The notes: generated from the sequence alone by a model not told the origin. 64,000 nucleotides of DNA from Alphaproteobacteria bacterium HGW-Alphaproteobacteria-18 (GCA_002841155.1 PHEH01000001.1:124001-188000), one strand, 5' to 3'; numbered from the stretch's first letter, positions 27,205 through 36,465 are shown. A program made the numbers and translations.

Positions 27205-27822
27205 ATGTCGGACCTTCTCGTGAACTCTGCAGATGGCGGCGATATGTCGTCTGAAACTGAAGACGGCCGCAAGCGCCGCTCGGAGCGCAGCCGTGAACAG
27301 ATCATCGAAGCGATGTTTGAACTGGTGAGCGGCGGTGAGCTGGACCCAGGCGCCGCACGGATCGCGGAGGTGGCGAATGTCAGCCTGCGTACGGTATTTC
27401 GGCATTTCGAAGAAGTCGACGGGCTGTATCTGGAAATGAACCGGCGCGTGAAGGCCGAAGTCATGCCGATTGTGGAATCGCCCTTCAATGCCACCAACTG
27501 GCGCGATACCGTGCTTGAACTGGTCGATCGCCGTGCCGAAGTGTTCGAGCGGATCATGCCGTTCCGTGTCTGTGGCAGTATCCGGCGGTTCCGATCTGAC
27601 TTCCTCATGAAGGGGCATCAGGATTTCGTGGCGCTGGAGCGCTCGATCCTCGACTCGGTGCTGCCCGAAGAAGTGCGCTCGCATGTGGTGACCGAGGCGG
27701 CGTTTGATACGGTGCTTGGCTTTGATACATGGCGGCGTCTGCGGCAGGACCGGGGGCTTTCGGTCAAGGATGCGCGGGCGACGATGCGCAAGCTGGTTGA
27801 AGCGCTGCTGGCGTCTGTCTGA
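27205..27822 (+). CDS. TetR-family transcriptional regulator
   Basis: A 205-residue DNA-binding protein. The N-terminal helix-turn-helix runs from RSREQIIEAMFELVSGGEL through RIAEVANVSLRTVFRHFEEVDGLY (about 25-75), typical of TetR. The C-terminal ligand domain is not recognisable. The ATG at 27205 follows CAAGGAAGTGG; a TTG seven codons upstream is less likely. It lies between the isomerase-like pair and the sulfatase-maturase gene (11 bases downstream), so it may control either or both. Confidence 0.82.
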   Translation: MSDLLVNSADGGDMSSETEDGRKRRSERSREQIIEAMFELVSGGELDPGAARIAEVANVSLRTVFRHFEEVDGLYLEMNRRVKAEVMPIVESPFNATNWRDTVLELVDRRAEVFERIMPFRVCGSIRRFRSDFLMKGHQDFVALERSILDSVLPEEVRSHVVTEAAFDTVLGFDTWRRLRQDRGLSVKDARATMRKLVEALLASV

Positions 27823-27833
27823 GCTGAGCGGGT

Positions 27834-28709
27834 ATGCGCGCGGAATTTGCCTTTCTGTCGTTGTGCCTGATCGCGGCATGCGGCGTGTCTCCGTCGGATG
27901 ATCCGGTTTCGGGAAGCTGCGGCCTGAACGCAGATCAGCTCGGCGCCTTTGTAGACGTTCCGGGCGGCGTTTTGCAGAAAGGCCGCGACGCGATCTATCC
28001 CGAGGAGCGGCCCGAGATGGCGCTGCATGTCGATGGCTTCCGAATTCAGGCGCATGAGGTCACCAATGATCAGTTTGCGGCCTTTGTTGCGGCGACCGGC
28101 TATGTGAGCGATGCCGAGCGCGGCGTGATCGAGAACCGGCCGGGGGCTGGCTCTGCGGTGTTCCAGGGCGCGCGCTGGCATCTGATGCGTGAGGCGAGCT
28201 GGAAAACACCAGAGGGCGCGAGCTCCACGATTGAAGGCAAGGGCAGCTGGCCGGCAGTGCATGTGTCGCTAGCCGATGCGATGGCCTATGCCGCCTGGGC
28301 GGGCGGGCGCCTGCCGAGCGAGGAAGAATGGGAGCATGCCGCGCGCCTTGGCCTGCCGGACCCGGCGCGGGACACGTCTGGCGCTTTTGAGGACGATGGC
28401 ACGCCGCGCGCGAATACCTGGCAGGGCATCTTTCCGGTCGCTAATACCGGGGAGGACGGATTTGCCGGCGCCGCGCCCGTGGGCTGTTTCCCGGCTGACA
28501 CGCTTGGGCTTTACGACATGATCGGCAATGTCTGGGAATGGACCGATACGCCGTTTGCGCCGGGCAACAATACGATCAAGGGCGGCAGCTTCCTCTGTGC
28601 CGACAATTTCTGCCGCCGCTATCGGCCCGCCGCGCGCCATCCGCAGGAGATGGACTTCTCCTCCAACCATATCGGCTTCCGGATCGTGAAGGATCTGGAA
28701 GCCGAGTAG
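27834..28709 (+). CDS. Formylglycine-generating enzyme (SUMF1 family), predicted lipoprotein
   Basis: Uses oxygen and copper to convert a Cys of sulfatases into the catalytic formylglycine. The 291-residue protein has the SUMF1 fold signatures VDGFRIQAHEVTNDQFAAFV, GGRLPSEEEWEHAAR, LYDMIGNVWEW and the active-site stretch GGSFLCADNFCRRYR, whose Cys255 and Cys260 match the two copper-binding catalytic cysteines of true FGE. The N-terminus (FLSLCLIAAC) is a lipoprotein signal with Cys16, which would place it in the periplasm; many bacterial FGEs are cytosolic. Two sulfatases with the target motif are encoded head-to-tail on the opposite strand, 7 bases away. The gene follows the TetR gene by 11 bases. 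Confidence 0.87.
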   Translation: MRAEFAFLSLCLIAACGVSPSDDPVSGSCGLNADQLGAFVDVPGGVLQKGRDAIYPEERPEMALHVDGFRIQAHEVTNDQFAAFVAATGYVSDAERGVIENRPGAGSAVFQGARWHLMREASWKTPEGASSTIEGKGSWPAVHVSLADAMAYAAWAGGRLPSEEEWEHAARLGLPDPARDTSGAFEDDGTPRANTWQGIFPVANTGEDGFAGAAPVGCFPADTLGLYDMIGNVWEWTDTPFAPGNNTIKGGSFLCADNFCRRYRPAARHPQEMDFSSNHIGFRIVKDLEAE

Positions 28710-28716
28710 GCCGGTT

Positions 28717-30378
28717 TCAGTTTGGCCAGAAGATGTATTCCTCACCTTCGACATAAGGCTCGGCGAGGGTGGTATCGATCTTGATCGGGCTTTCGATTGT
28801 ATACGGATAGAGCGGCGCGCGCGCGTCCTTCCAGTGAGCGTCGATGAGGGCCTGGAGTTCGGCGAGCTTTTCAGGCTCGGTGGCGGCAAGGTTTGTCTGC
28901 TCGGTCGGGTCTGCGTTGAGGTTGAACAGCCAGCTTTTACCCTGGCGGCCATTGACCTGCAACTTCCAGCCGGACGCGCGGACGACCTTGTAATAACCGC
29001 TCGACCAGAAAAGCGCGTCGCCAGGACGGGCGAACTCGCCGGAGCCGGTCGCGAGCGGGAGAAGGTTCTGGCCGTCGATCTCGACGCCCACGGGCAGCGG
29101 CGCGCCGGCGGCGGCGGCGAGGGTTGGCATCACGTCAATATGCGCGACGGGTTCGTCCACCACGGTGCCAGGCTCGATCACGCCGGGCCATTTCACGAAG
29201 AGGGGCACGCGGATGCCACCTTCAAACAGGGTGATCTTCCAGCCGCGAAAGGGCGCGTTGATCTCGGGAATGCCGATATAGCCCGCCCCGCCATTATCGC
29301 TGGAAAAGACGATGATGGTGTTGTCAGCGAGGCCTTCTTCTTCCAGCTTTTCCATGATGCGCCCGACGCTGCGATCGACCGCGCGCATCATGGCGGCATA
29401 GACGCGTGCCCTGTGTGGCTCGATGTCGCCGACGGCTTCATAGTCTTCCTTTGTGGCCTGAAGCGGCGTGTGGACACCCCAATGGGCGAGATAGAGGAAG
29501 AAGGGGCGGTTCCTGTTGGCGTCTATGACTTTGAGGGATTCGTCGGTCCAGTAATCGGTGAGATAGCCGGCAGGTTCAAACCAGTCGCTGTCATTATAGC
29601 TGGCGGCAAAATCCATGCGTGCCCAGAGGAATTTGTCGATGGGGTCAAAGTCCAGCCGGGCTTCCACGCCGCGGGGATCGTTCGGGGGCAGGAACAGGCC
29701 GCTCGCCATGTCGAGGCTTTCATCGAAGCCCTGGTCATTGGGTTTGAAGGGGCTGGTGTTTCCAAGGTGCCATTTGCCGATATGGACGGTGTGATAACCA
29801 CGCTCCTTCAGGACTTCGGCGATGGTCACCTCTTCGCTGGGCAGGCCCTGTTCAGCAAAGGGCGGCATCAGCTTTTCGTGTTCCTTGACCCGCTCAGTAG
29901 GCGGAAGGCCGGTGCGCATGTCATTGGCGAACATCGGCACGATGCGCGACATGCCGGGGGGCGTGGGGGTATATTCAAAGCCGGTGCGTGTTGGATAGCG
30001 GCCCGTCATCAGCATGGCGCGCGAGGGGGCGCAGGTGCCGGTGCCGGAATAGGCTGTGCTGAACAGCGCGCCTTGTGCGGCGAGCCGGTCGATATTGGGG
30101 GTTTGCAGGCGCCCGCCAGCCATACCGCCGCCAAAGGTGGAGATGTCGTTGATGCCCATATCATCCGCCAGGATGAAGATGATGTTGGGCGGGCGATCTG
30201 TCTGCGCGGGGTCTGGCGTTTCCGGCCCCTGCATCCACTCCACCGGCCTGTTGGGCGCGATCGCGGGGCGGTCAGAATGGGTGACGAGATAAAGGATGAT
30301 TTCCTTGCGGTTGAAGAAGGCGACCGCAGCGAGCGCGGCGATGACAATGAGGAGGCCAATTAGGATTCTACGAAGCAT
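28717..30378 (-). CDS. Type I (formylglycine) sulfatase, N-terminal membrane anchor
   Basis: Hydrolyses sulfate esters. The 553-residue protein begins with one membrane helix (5-22), then PPNIIFILADDMGINDIS supplies the first calcium Asp pair. C116-A-P-S-R120 with TG following is the formylglycine site, GKWHLGNTSPFKPNDQGFD is the conserved central block, and IIVFSSDNGG the second metal site. Sequence type is arylsulfatase-like; the natural substrate (algal polysaccharide, aryl or steroid sulfate) cannot be told. Its start lies inside the end of the upstream sulfatase gene (11-base overlap), so the two are translationally coupled. Confidence 0.93.
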   Translation of the reverse strand: MLRRILIGLLIVIAALAAVAFFNRKEIILYLVTHSDRPAIAPNRPVEWMQGPETPDPAQTDRPPNIIFILADDMGINDISTFGGGMAGGRLQTPNIDRLAAQGALFSTAYSGTGTCAPSRAMLMTGRYPTRTGFEYTPTPPGMSRIVPMFANDMRTGLPPTERVKEHEKLMPPFAEQGLPSEEVTIAEVLKERGYHTVHIGKWHLGNTSPFKPNDQGFDESLDMASGLFLPPNDPRGVEARLDFDPIDKFLWARMDFAASYNDSDWFEPAGYLTDYWTDESLKVIDANRNRPFFLYLAHWGVHTPLQATKEDYEAVGDIEPHRARVYAAMMRAVDRSVGRIMEKLEEEGLADNTIIVFSSDNGGAGYIGIPEINAPFRGWKITLFEGGIRVPLFVKWPGVIEPGTVVDEPVAHIDVMPTLAAAAGAPLPVGVEIDGQNLLPLATGSGEFARPGDALFWSSGYYKVVRASGWKLQVNGRQGKSWLFNLNADPTEQTNLAATEPEKLAELQALIDAHWKDARAPLYPYTIESPIKIDTTLAEPYVEGEEYIFWPN

Positions 30379-32152
30379 TGTTGATGGCCTTCTTCTTCCG
30401 GTTGCGGAGAATATTATAGAACAGCCATATCAGGCCGCCGAGCAGTATGAGACCCCCAATGCTGAAGGCGATGATCTTTGGCATCGCGCGTTTCAGCACG
30501 GCGGCGGTCATGTTTTTCTCCACCTGCAAGACAGAATTGTAGCCTGCGGGCACTTCGAGGACACCGACGCGTGCGGCATAGGCGGCGTAATCGGCCTGAA
30601 GCGTGTCTAAGATATCGGGATAGGCGGCGCTCAAATCCTGAGTTTCACCGGGGTCTGTTTCAAGATTGAACAGGCGCCAGTGGCCATCACCCCAGGGCGC
30701 GAGATTGCGGGTGATTTTCCAGGGGCCCTTGTAGAGCGCGGCATTGCCGGAGACCTCGATGCCGACAGCGTCCTCATGGGTGTAGACCGCAGGCGCGGCG
30801 CCCGAGAGGACGGGCAGGAGGCTGCGGCCGTCGATGGAGACACTGCCCTCGGGCGCCGGGCCAGCGCTTACCATGTCGAGCAGGGTGGGCGTCACATCGG
30901 TGACCAGGGCGAAAGCGTCGATCCGGGCGGGCGCGATTCCCGGGCCGGAGATGATCAACGGCACACGCAGCCCGCCTTCGGACACGAAGAATTTGAAGAG
31001 GTAGCTGGGTGAGGAGGCAGCGCTGGCAAATTCCGGGCCGATGAAGCCATAGCTGCCTTTCTCGCCGATGCGCTCGATGCCGGTATGATAGCCATTGGCG
31101 CGCAGCCATGTCTCGAAGCGTGGGTCTTCGGCTGAGGAGGGCTCCGGGCCGTTATCGGATGTTACGACGAAGACGGTGTTCTCATAGACGCCCTTGGCTT
31201 TGAGATGATCAATCAGGCGGCCGATATGATGGTCCATCGCTTCGAGCATGCCGGCATTGACGGCCATGCGGGCGGCGAAGAGGCGTTGCTGGTTTTCGCT
31301 GAGATCGTCCCAGCTGCGCAGGTCGGGATGGAACGCAGGCTGGGCAGAGCCGGCGGGCACAAGGCCGATCTCCTGCGCCCGTTGCCAGCGGCGTGTCTGC
31401 AAGGCTTGCCAGCCATCGCGGTAGGTATCGAGATAATTGGCGGTGAATTCGGGCGGGGCCTGAACGGGAATATGCAGCGCCTGGAAGCCGAGATAGGCGA
31501 GGAAGGGCGCGTCGCTGGTGTCTTCACCGAGATAGTCCAGCATCTTGTCGACGATGAAGGCGGAGGAATAGAAATCCTCCGGCAACGCGGCGGCTTTGCC
31601 ATCTTCATACCAGGGCGCGTCGGCATAGAAGGGCATGTAGGACTTGTCTTCCCAATTATCCGCCCCCGACGCATCGAGCGCAAAGGAGCGGTCGAAGCCA
31701 TGACTGTCGGGCAGGTCGCCATGGCCGCTGCCCATATGCCATTTACCGGTCATCAGGGTGCGGTAGCCCAGCGGTTTGAGGCGGGCGGCCAGCGTTTTGA
31801 CGCCGGGCTCAAGGCGCATCGTGTAGCCCGGTTTGCCGACATGTTCGGGGGGAAGCACCTCGGGGATGGTGGAAATGCCGGTGCGGTGATTGTCGACGCC
31901 AGTGAGTAGCATGGCGCGCGAGGGCGAGCAGAGCGGCGAGGAGCGGTATTGCGTGAACATGGCGCCCGCGCCTGCGAGCGCGTCAATGTGGGGCGTGGCC
32001 GCTTCCCCGCCATAGATGCCGATATCCATCAGGGCGGCGTCGTCGATCAACAGGATCACGATGTTGGGCTTTTCAGGCAGCTCCCGGGCCTGGGCTTCCG
32101 ACAGGAAGGCCAGCGCCGCAACGAGTGCGAGCGAGTGCAGGTGACGCAGCAA
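30368..32152 (-). CDS. Type I (formylglycine) sulfatase, C-terminal membrane anchor
   Basis: A 594-residue exported sulfatase. It has a signal peptide (1-22, ending AQA), KPNIVILLIDDAALMDIGIYGG, the modification site C75-S-P-S-R79 followed by AMLLTG, TGKWHMGSGHGDLPDSHGFD, and VFVVTSDNGPEPSS. Near the end is a hydrophobic helix (AFSIGGLILLGGLIWLFYNIL) and a basic tail RNRKKK, so the enzyme would be held in the inner membrane facing the periplasm. First gene of the two-sulfatase operon; 192 bases separate it from the divergent alkylsulfatase. Confidence 0.92.
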   Translation of the reverse strand: MLRHLHSLALVAALAFLSEAQARELPEKPNIVILLIDDAALMDIGIYGGEAATPHIDALAGAGAMFTQYRSSPLCSPSRAMLLTGVDNHRTGISTIPEVLPPEHVGKPGYTMRLEPGVKTLAARLKPLGYRTLMTGKWHMGSGHGDLPDSHGFDRSFALDASGADNWEDKSYMPFYADAPWYEDGKAAALPEDFYSSAFIVDKMLDYLGEDTSDAPFLAYLGFQALHIPVQAPPEFTANYLDTYRDGWQALQTRRWQRAQEIGLVPAGSAQPAFHPDLRSWDDLSENQQRLFAARMAVNAGMLEAMDHHIGRLIDHLKAKGVYENTVFVVTSDNGPEPSSAEDPRFETWLRANGYHTGIERIGEKGSYGFIGPEFASAASSPSYLFKFFVSEGGLRVPLIISGPGIAPARIDAFALVTDVTPTLLDMVSAGPAPEGSVSIDGRSLLPVLSGAAPAVYTHEDAVGIEVSGNAALYKGPWKITRNLAPWGDGHWRLFNLETDPGETQDLSAAYPDILDTLQADYAAYAARVGVLEVPAGYNSVLQVEKNMTAAVLKRAMPKIIAFSIGGLILLGGLIWLFYNILRNRKKKAINNAS

Positions 32153-32344
32153 TGAAACCTCCCCTGGAAGGTTAAGTGTTCTCGTTTTTATGTATCTGAC
32201 ATTATGACACGTGCCGCGTCAATTGATCTGTGAGCCGGAGCGGATATGAAGGGGGACGCCGCTTGGCGGAGCGCCGCGCAGGCAGTAGGCATATGACAAG
32301 GGATGCAGCCTGCATGAGAGTGGGCGCGATCCGGGAGGAGACCA

Positions 32345-34297
32345 ATGAAGAAGATACTTATGGCGGGCATCGCAGCCCTGCTGGTGCCTGTGTCGGCCGC
32401 GCTGGCCGAACCCGCCAAAGCGACCAGGGCGACCATCGAGGCAAACCGCGCCTTCGCAGAGGGCCTGCCCTGGGGCGACACGTCCGAAGCTGAGCTCTCA
32501 GATCGCGGCTTTGTGGCCACGCGGGAAGACCGGGTGATCCTGGGGGCAGATGGCGAGAAGGTGTTTGATCTCGACGCCTATGATTTCGCTGACGGGCCTG
32601 CTGCCGAGACGATGAATCCCAGCCTCTGGCGGCATCTCAGCCTGCTGAAGAAGCATGGCCTCTATGAAGTCACACCGGGCCTCTGGCAGGTGCGCGGATT
32701 CGACATATCGGTGATGAGCATCATCGAGGGCGAGACGGGCTACATCATCGTTGATCCGCTCACGGTAACAGAATCAGCGGCTGCGGCCTTCGATCTGGTG
32801 AAACAGCATCTGGGCGACAAGCCGATCCATGCGGTGATCTACACCCACAGCCACGCCGATCATTTCGGCGGCGTCAAAGGCATCGTTTCTGTGGAAGATG
32901 TGGCCGCTGGCAAGGTGCAGATCATCGCGCCGGAAGGCTTCATGGAGCATGCGGTCAGCGAGAATCTGATCGCCGGCGGGGCGATGAGCCGGCGGGCGAA
33001 CTTCCAGTTCGGATCGCGCCTTGAGCCCGGCCCGGCGGGGCAAGGCGGGGCAGGCATCGGCACCGGCATTCCGCGTGGCACAATGAGCCTTATTCCACCC
33101 ACCCATTCGGTGACCGCCACCGGTGAGACGATGGTGATCGACGGGATCGAGATTGAGTTCCAGCTGACACCCGGCACCGAAGCGCCTGCGGAGCTGAACT
33201 TCTATTTGCCCCAGCTGCGCGCGCTGTGTCTGGCGGAGAACGCCAATGCAACTATGCACAATGTGTTGCCGCCACGCGGGGCGCTGGTGCGCGATGCCAA
33301 GGCCTGGGCAGACTATCTCACCGAGTCGATTACGCTGTATGCGGACAAGACGGATGTGATGTTCGTCTCGCATGGCTGGCCGCGCTGGGGACAGGCGGAG
33401 GTGACAGAGTTCATGAGCCATCACCGCGATGCCTACAAATACCTGCACGACCAGACCATCCGCCTGATGAATAAAGGCTACACCGCCAGCGAGATTGCCG
33501 AAGTGATTGCGCTGCCAGACAGCCTCTCCAGCAAATGGTATAATCGCGGCTATTACGGCACGATGTCCCACAACTCCAAAGCGGTGTATCAGCGCTATCT
33601 CGGCTGGTATGATGGCAATCCGGCCAATTTGAATGCCTGGCCGCCCGAAGAGGCTGGCAAGCGCTATGTGGCGGCCATGGGCGGGGCCAGAAAGGCGCTG
33701 AAAGTGGCGCAGAAGGCCTATGATGGGGGCGATTACCGCTGGGCGGCGGAGGTGGCGAGCCATATCGTGTTTGCTGACGATACGAACGTGAAGGCGCGCG
33801 AAGTGTTGGCCAAGGCCTTCGAGCAGATGGGCTATCAGGCTGAAGGGTCTCTCTGGCGGAACATGTATCTGACCGGCGCGGCTGAAGCGCGCGAGGCGCC
33901 GAATGATCGTCAGATCACGACCGTTTCGCCCGACATGATCGGCGCCATCACGACGCCGCAGGTGTTTGACATGCTGGCCATCCGCGTAGACCCCGAAAAG
34001 GCAGAAGGCATCGATACGGCGGTTGCATTCGTCTTCCCGGACCGGGGCGAGACGCGGCGCGTTTCCCTTCGCAATTCCGTGCTGGTGCATGAAGACGGCG
34101 TGACCGGGCCAGTGGCGGCAACCGTCACGATTCCGCGCCCGGCTTTCCTGGCGATGCTGTTTGCCGGGCAGACACCTGCGGCGCTGATGGAAGCGGGCGT
34201 CATGACGGTGGAGGGGCAAGCCGGCGCGACGGCGGCGCTGATGTCTGCCTTCGAGCCAGCCGATACGGGCCCGCCTTTTGCGATCGTCACCCCTTAG
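32345..34297 (+). CDS. Alkyl/aryl-sulfatase, metallo-beta-lactamase fold (SdsA/BDS1 type)
   Basis: Cleaves alkyl sulfates such as SDS-like esters to alcohol and sulfate with a two-zinc centre. The 650-residue protein has a signal peptide (1-21, ending ALA) and T-H-S-H-A-D-H at 167-173, the zinc motif of the fold. LAENANATMHNVLPPRGALVRDAKAW, with the Glu and His residues typical of SdsA1, follows, then an alpha-helical dimerisation region and a C-terminal SCP2-like domain (about 530-650). It needs no formylglycine. Divergent from the type I sulfatase operon and ended by a strong hairpin. Confidence 0.92.
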   Translation: MKKILMAGIAALLVPVSAALAEPAKATRATIEANRAFAEGLPWGDTSEAELSDRGFVATREDRVILGADGEKVFDLDAYDFADGPAAETMNPSLWRHLSLLKKHGLYEVTPGLWQVRGFDISVMSIIEGETGYIIVDPLTVTESAAAAFDLVKQHLGDKPIHAVIYTHSHADHFGGVKGIVSVEDVAAGKVQIIAPEGFMEHAVSENLIAGGAMSRRANFQFGSRLEPGPAGQGGAGIGTGIPRGTMSLIPPTHSVTATGETMVIDGIEIEFQLTPGTEAPAELNFYLPQLRALCLAENANATMHNVLPPRGALVRDAKAWADYLTESITLYADKTDVMFVSHGWPRWGQAEVTEFMSHHRDAYKYLHDQTIRLMNKGYTASEIAEVIALPDSLSSKWYNRGYYGTMSHNSKAVYQRYLGWYDGNPANLNAWPPEEAGKRYVAAMGGARKALKVAQKAYDGGDYRWAAEVASHIVFADDTNVKAREVLAKAFEQMGYQAEGSLWRNMYLTGAAEAREAPNDRQITTVSPDMIGAITTPQVFDMLAIRVDPEKAEGIDTAVAFVFPDRGETRRVSLRNSVLVHEDGVTGPVAATVTIPRPAFLAMLFAGQTPAALMEAGVMTVEGQAGATAALMSAFEPADTGPPFAIVTP

Positions 34298-34301
34298 ACT
34301 C

Positions 34302-34330
34302 AAAAGGCCGGGGGATGAGCCCGGCCTTTT
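34302..34330. terminator. Bidirectional rho-independent terminator
   Basis: AAAAGGCCGGG (34302-34312) and CCCGGCCTTTT (34320-34330) form an 11-bp stem with a 7-base loop and T runs when read from either side. It lies between the alkylsulfatase and the convergent small secreted protein. Confidence 0.9.
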
Positions 34331-34355
34331 CAATTCTGGTTGTGATGTGAGGCGC

Positions 34356-34736
34356 TTATTTCCTGGCGCAGCGGCTGTTGAAGGCGGCGACGTCGTCATT
34401 GTATTGGCGAACGCTGGCCTGCAAGGCCAATTCGCGGCGGGCCAATACCTGCCTGGCGTCATCATAAGCCGCTTTGGCCGTGTCTGCGGTGGCGGCGTGA
34501 CTGGCCGAAACGAGGCGGTGTGTTTCGGCGTCTTCCCAGGCATCGCCAGTGGTTTCAAGCGTGGCCGCTGCCGCGTCTCGGGTCGTGGTCATTTCTGTGA
34601 TGTCGGCCTGTTTCGGCGCCAGCGTTGCCGCCATCGCTTTGCAGGCTTTCATATCCGATGCGCCATTGGCGTCTGCGGTAGCCGCATGGGCACCGAAAAT
34701 GAAAACGGCAAGCATCAAGGGGCGGATGACAGGCAT
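34356..34736 (-). CDS. Small secreted protein, unknown function
   Basis: A 126-residue protein with a signal peptide (1-22, ending TADA) and an Ala/Thr-rich helical body with heptad-like spacing (KAAYDDARQVLARRELALQ), suggesting a periplasmic coiled coil. Two cysteines, one near residue 32 and one near the C-terminus (SRCARK), could form a disulfide. I recognise no family. It is followed by a bidirectional terminator. Confidence 0.55.
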   Translation of the reverse strand: MPVIRPLMLAVFIFGAHAATADANGASDMKACKAMAATLAPKQADITEMTTTRDAAAATLETTGDAWEDAETHRLVSASHAATADTAKAAYDDARQVLARRELALQASVRQYNDDVAAFNSRCARK

Positions 34737-34820
34737 ACGAGAACTCCGGATATCTGCGCGGCAGTATCGAAAACCGCGATGAAGCCAAGCTGAACGGGGG
34801 CGCCGCGAAACGGCCCCATT

Positions 34821-35843
34821 TCAGTCGTGGTGTTGCTCCACCCGTATCCGGCCTGCGGTGATTTCGTCGATGATGCTGAACACGGCGTTGAAATCCTGAA
34901 GCAGCTCGCGGACGCGGTCTGGGCTATCGAGGGGTTTGAACATGCTGCCCGGCTCGAAGAGGTTGCCGCCCTGGACGGTGATCAGGCATTCGCCGCCATC
35001 GAAACAGGCTTTGAGCTTCCCGCCCTTGAACACCTGTTCGAGGTCCACCAGTTTTTGCATCACGTCCGGGGTTAGCAGGTAGCGGCTTTCGACCTGATCG
35101 GTGGTGTAGACTTCAAAGATCTTTTCGAAGGTCGGGTCTTCAAGGCCTGCGCGCTGCATGCCTTTACCGCCGCCGCCGAAGCGATTGAAAAAGCCGGCAT
35201 CGCGGGTGACCAGCGTGCGGCCATAGAAGGTCTTGTGGAAATCGAGCCGCAGGCACTGGCCTTTGAATACCGTCACCCAGGTCGTCCGTGTGCGGCCTTT
35301 GGAGTCGGTTGTGGTGCGCTTTTCTTCGAGATGCGCCTCGAAGAGTTCGAAATTCACCTCGCGGCGGATACCCGTGATGAAATCCTCATATTTGGCGCGG
35401 TCCCAGCCCGGCACCACGCCGACTTCCTTATGCCGGCTGATCGAGCCGACGGGGCCGGGATTGGCGGTGAAATTCAGGCCGAGTTGCTCAGCGATGGGCA
35501 GGACGATCAGCGACTTGGCCTCTTTGGCCAATTGCGTCACGAGATGTTCGCCGCCAGCATATACCATCAGGCCGATGAAGCCGATGACGATGGCGACCCA
35601 GAATTGCTGCGTGAGGATGCCCGCCAGGATGCCCAGGGCGATCAGGCCGCCGGCGATCCACCGGCACAGGATGGCGCGTTTGGTGGCCTTGATCCGGTCG
35701 GCTTCCCGCTCCAGCAAAGCCGGGCGGATGCGCTCCTCGAAAATCTGGCCGAACCCGTGGAACTCTTTGGGAAGGCCTGAGAGCGCTTGCTGAATGGCCA
35801 TTTCTGCCGGGGAGGGCGCCGCTCTGGCTGTTTCATCCGTCAT
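34821..35843 (-). CDS. DUF3137 membrane protein
   Basis: A 340-residue protein with two adjacent hydrophobic helices (about 45-85: CRWIAGGLIALGILAGILTQ, VAIVIGFIGLMVYAGGE) and a large soluble C-terminal domain typical of DUF3137. That domain contains a YEDFITGIRREVNFELFEAHLEEKRTT-like stretch, VFKGQCLRLDFHKTFYGRTLV, DPTFEKIFEVYTTDQVESRYLLTP and a late FEPGSMF. Members resemble Galanin-associated/membrane-bound carrier-like proteins of unknown role; no catalytic motif is seen. Single gene, convergent with nothing and 85 bases downstream of the GNAT gene on the same strand. Confidence 0.78.
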   Translation of the reverse strand: MTDETARAAPSPAEMAIQQALSGLPKEFHGFGQIFEERIRPALLEREADRIKATKRAILCRWIAGGLIALGILAGILTQQFWVAIVIGFIGLMVYAGGEHLVTQLAKEAKSLIVLPIAEQLGLNFTANPGPVGSISRHKEVGVVPGWDRAKYEDFITGIRREVNFELFEAHLEEKRTTTDSKGRTRTTWVTVFKGQCLRLDFHKTFYGRTLVTRDAGFFNRFGGGGKGMQRAGLEDPTFEKIFEVYTTDQVESRYLLTPDVMQKLVDLEQVFKGGKLKACFDGGECLITVQGGNLFEPGSMFKPLDSPDRVRELLQDFNAVFSIIDEITAGRIRVEQHHD

Positions 35844-35928
35844 TCAAACTGTCCCAACTGCGAGTCTTATCGGGTAAGCTTAAGGGGAGTTGGCGCAGCC
35901 TGAAAGGGCCCCATTCGGGGGGCGAAGA

Positions 35929-36465
35929 TCAGAGTTTCAGGCATAAGAGGAATTCAAGATCCTCATGGCGGCCAACAGGGAACATGAATTCTCCGACCTT
36001 TTCCCAGCCATAGCGGGCATAGAGACGCTGGGCGCCCTCATTTTCCGAGAAGACGCTGAGATACATTTCCGGCGCGCCGCGCTGGCGCGCCCAGGCGAGC
36101 GCTTCATCGACAAAGCGGGAGCCCAGCCCGCGGCCCTGAAGGGGGCTGTCGACATAGAGGCGTTTCAGCTCCACCGCGCCGGGCAGGGCGCTCTCAGCGG
36201 GCAACGAGAGCGGGCTGCAAAGGAGATAGGCGCCGAGTTTTCCGGTATGGTCTTCGGCGACGCGGATGAAATTTTCCGGGTCTGCCAGATAAGCCTGATA
36301 GGCGGCCTCGCCGTGGGATTCCTGAAGGAAGGTGGCGAGGTCTTCCGGAGTGTAAAGCGGGCCGAACTTGTCGATGAAGGTTTTCTGCGACAGGGCGGTG
36401 AGCGCGGCGAGATCGCCGGGCGCCGCGTTGCGCACTGTCAGGGGAATTGCCTCATTCGGCATCAT
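35929..36465 (-). CDS. GNAT-family N-acetyltransferase
   Basis: A 178-residue acetyl-CoA-dependent acyltransferase. The acetyl-CoA loop is LQGRGLGSRFVDEAL (motif A, Q/R-x-x-G-x-G/A) after strand VELKRLYVDSP, and LSVFSENEGAQRLYARYGWEKVGE is motif B. It resembles RimI/spermidine-type enzymes, but the substrate is not evident. I chose the start MMPNEAIPLTVRNA at 36465, overlapping the end of the isoaspartyl peptidase gene by 14 bases; the open frame extends further upstream only as a shadow of that gene. Probably translationally coupled to it. Confidence 0.8.
   Translation of the reverse strand: MMPNEAIPLTVRNAAPGDLAALTALSQKTFIDKFGPLYTPEDLATFLQESHGEAAYQAYLADPENFIRVAEDHTGKLGAYLLCSPLSLPAESALPGAVELKRLYVDSPLQGRGLGSRFVDEALAWARQRGAPEMYLSVFSENEGAQRLYARYGWEKVGEFMFPVGRHEDLEFLLCLKL

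Noticed and set aside
32774-34558. A 594-codon open frame opposite the alkylsulfatase
   Set aside because: The plus strand has a complete zinc alkylsulfatase; this frame is His/Arg-rich and without domains.
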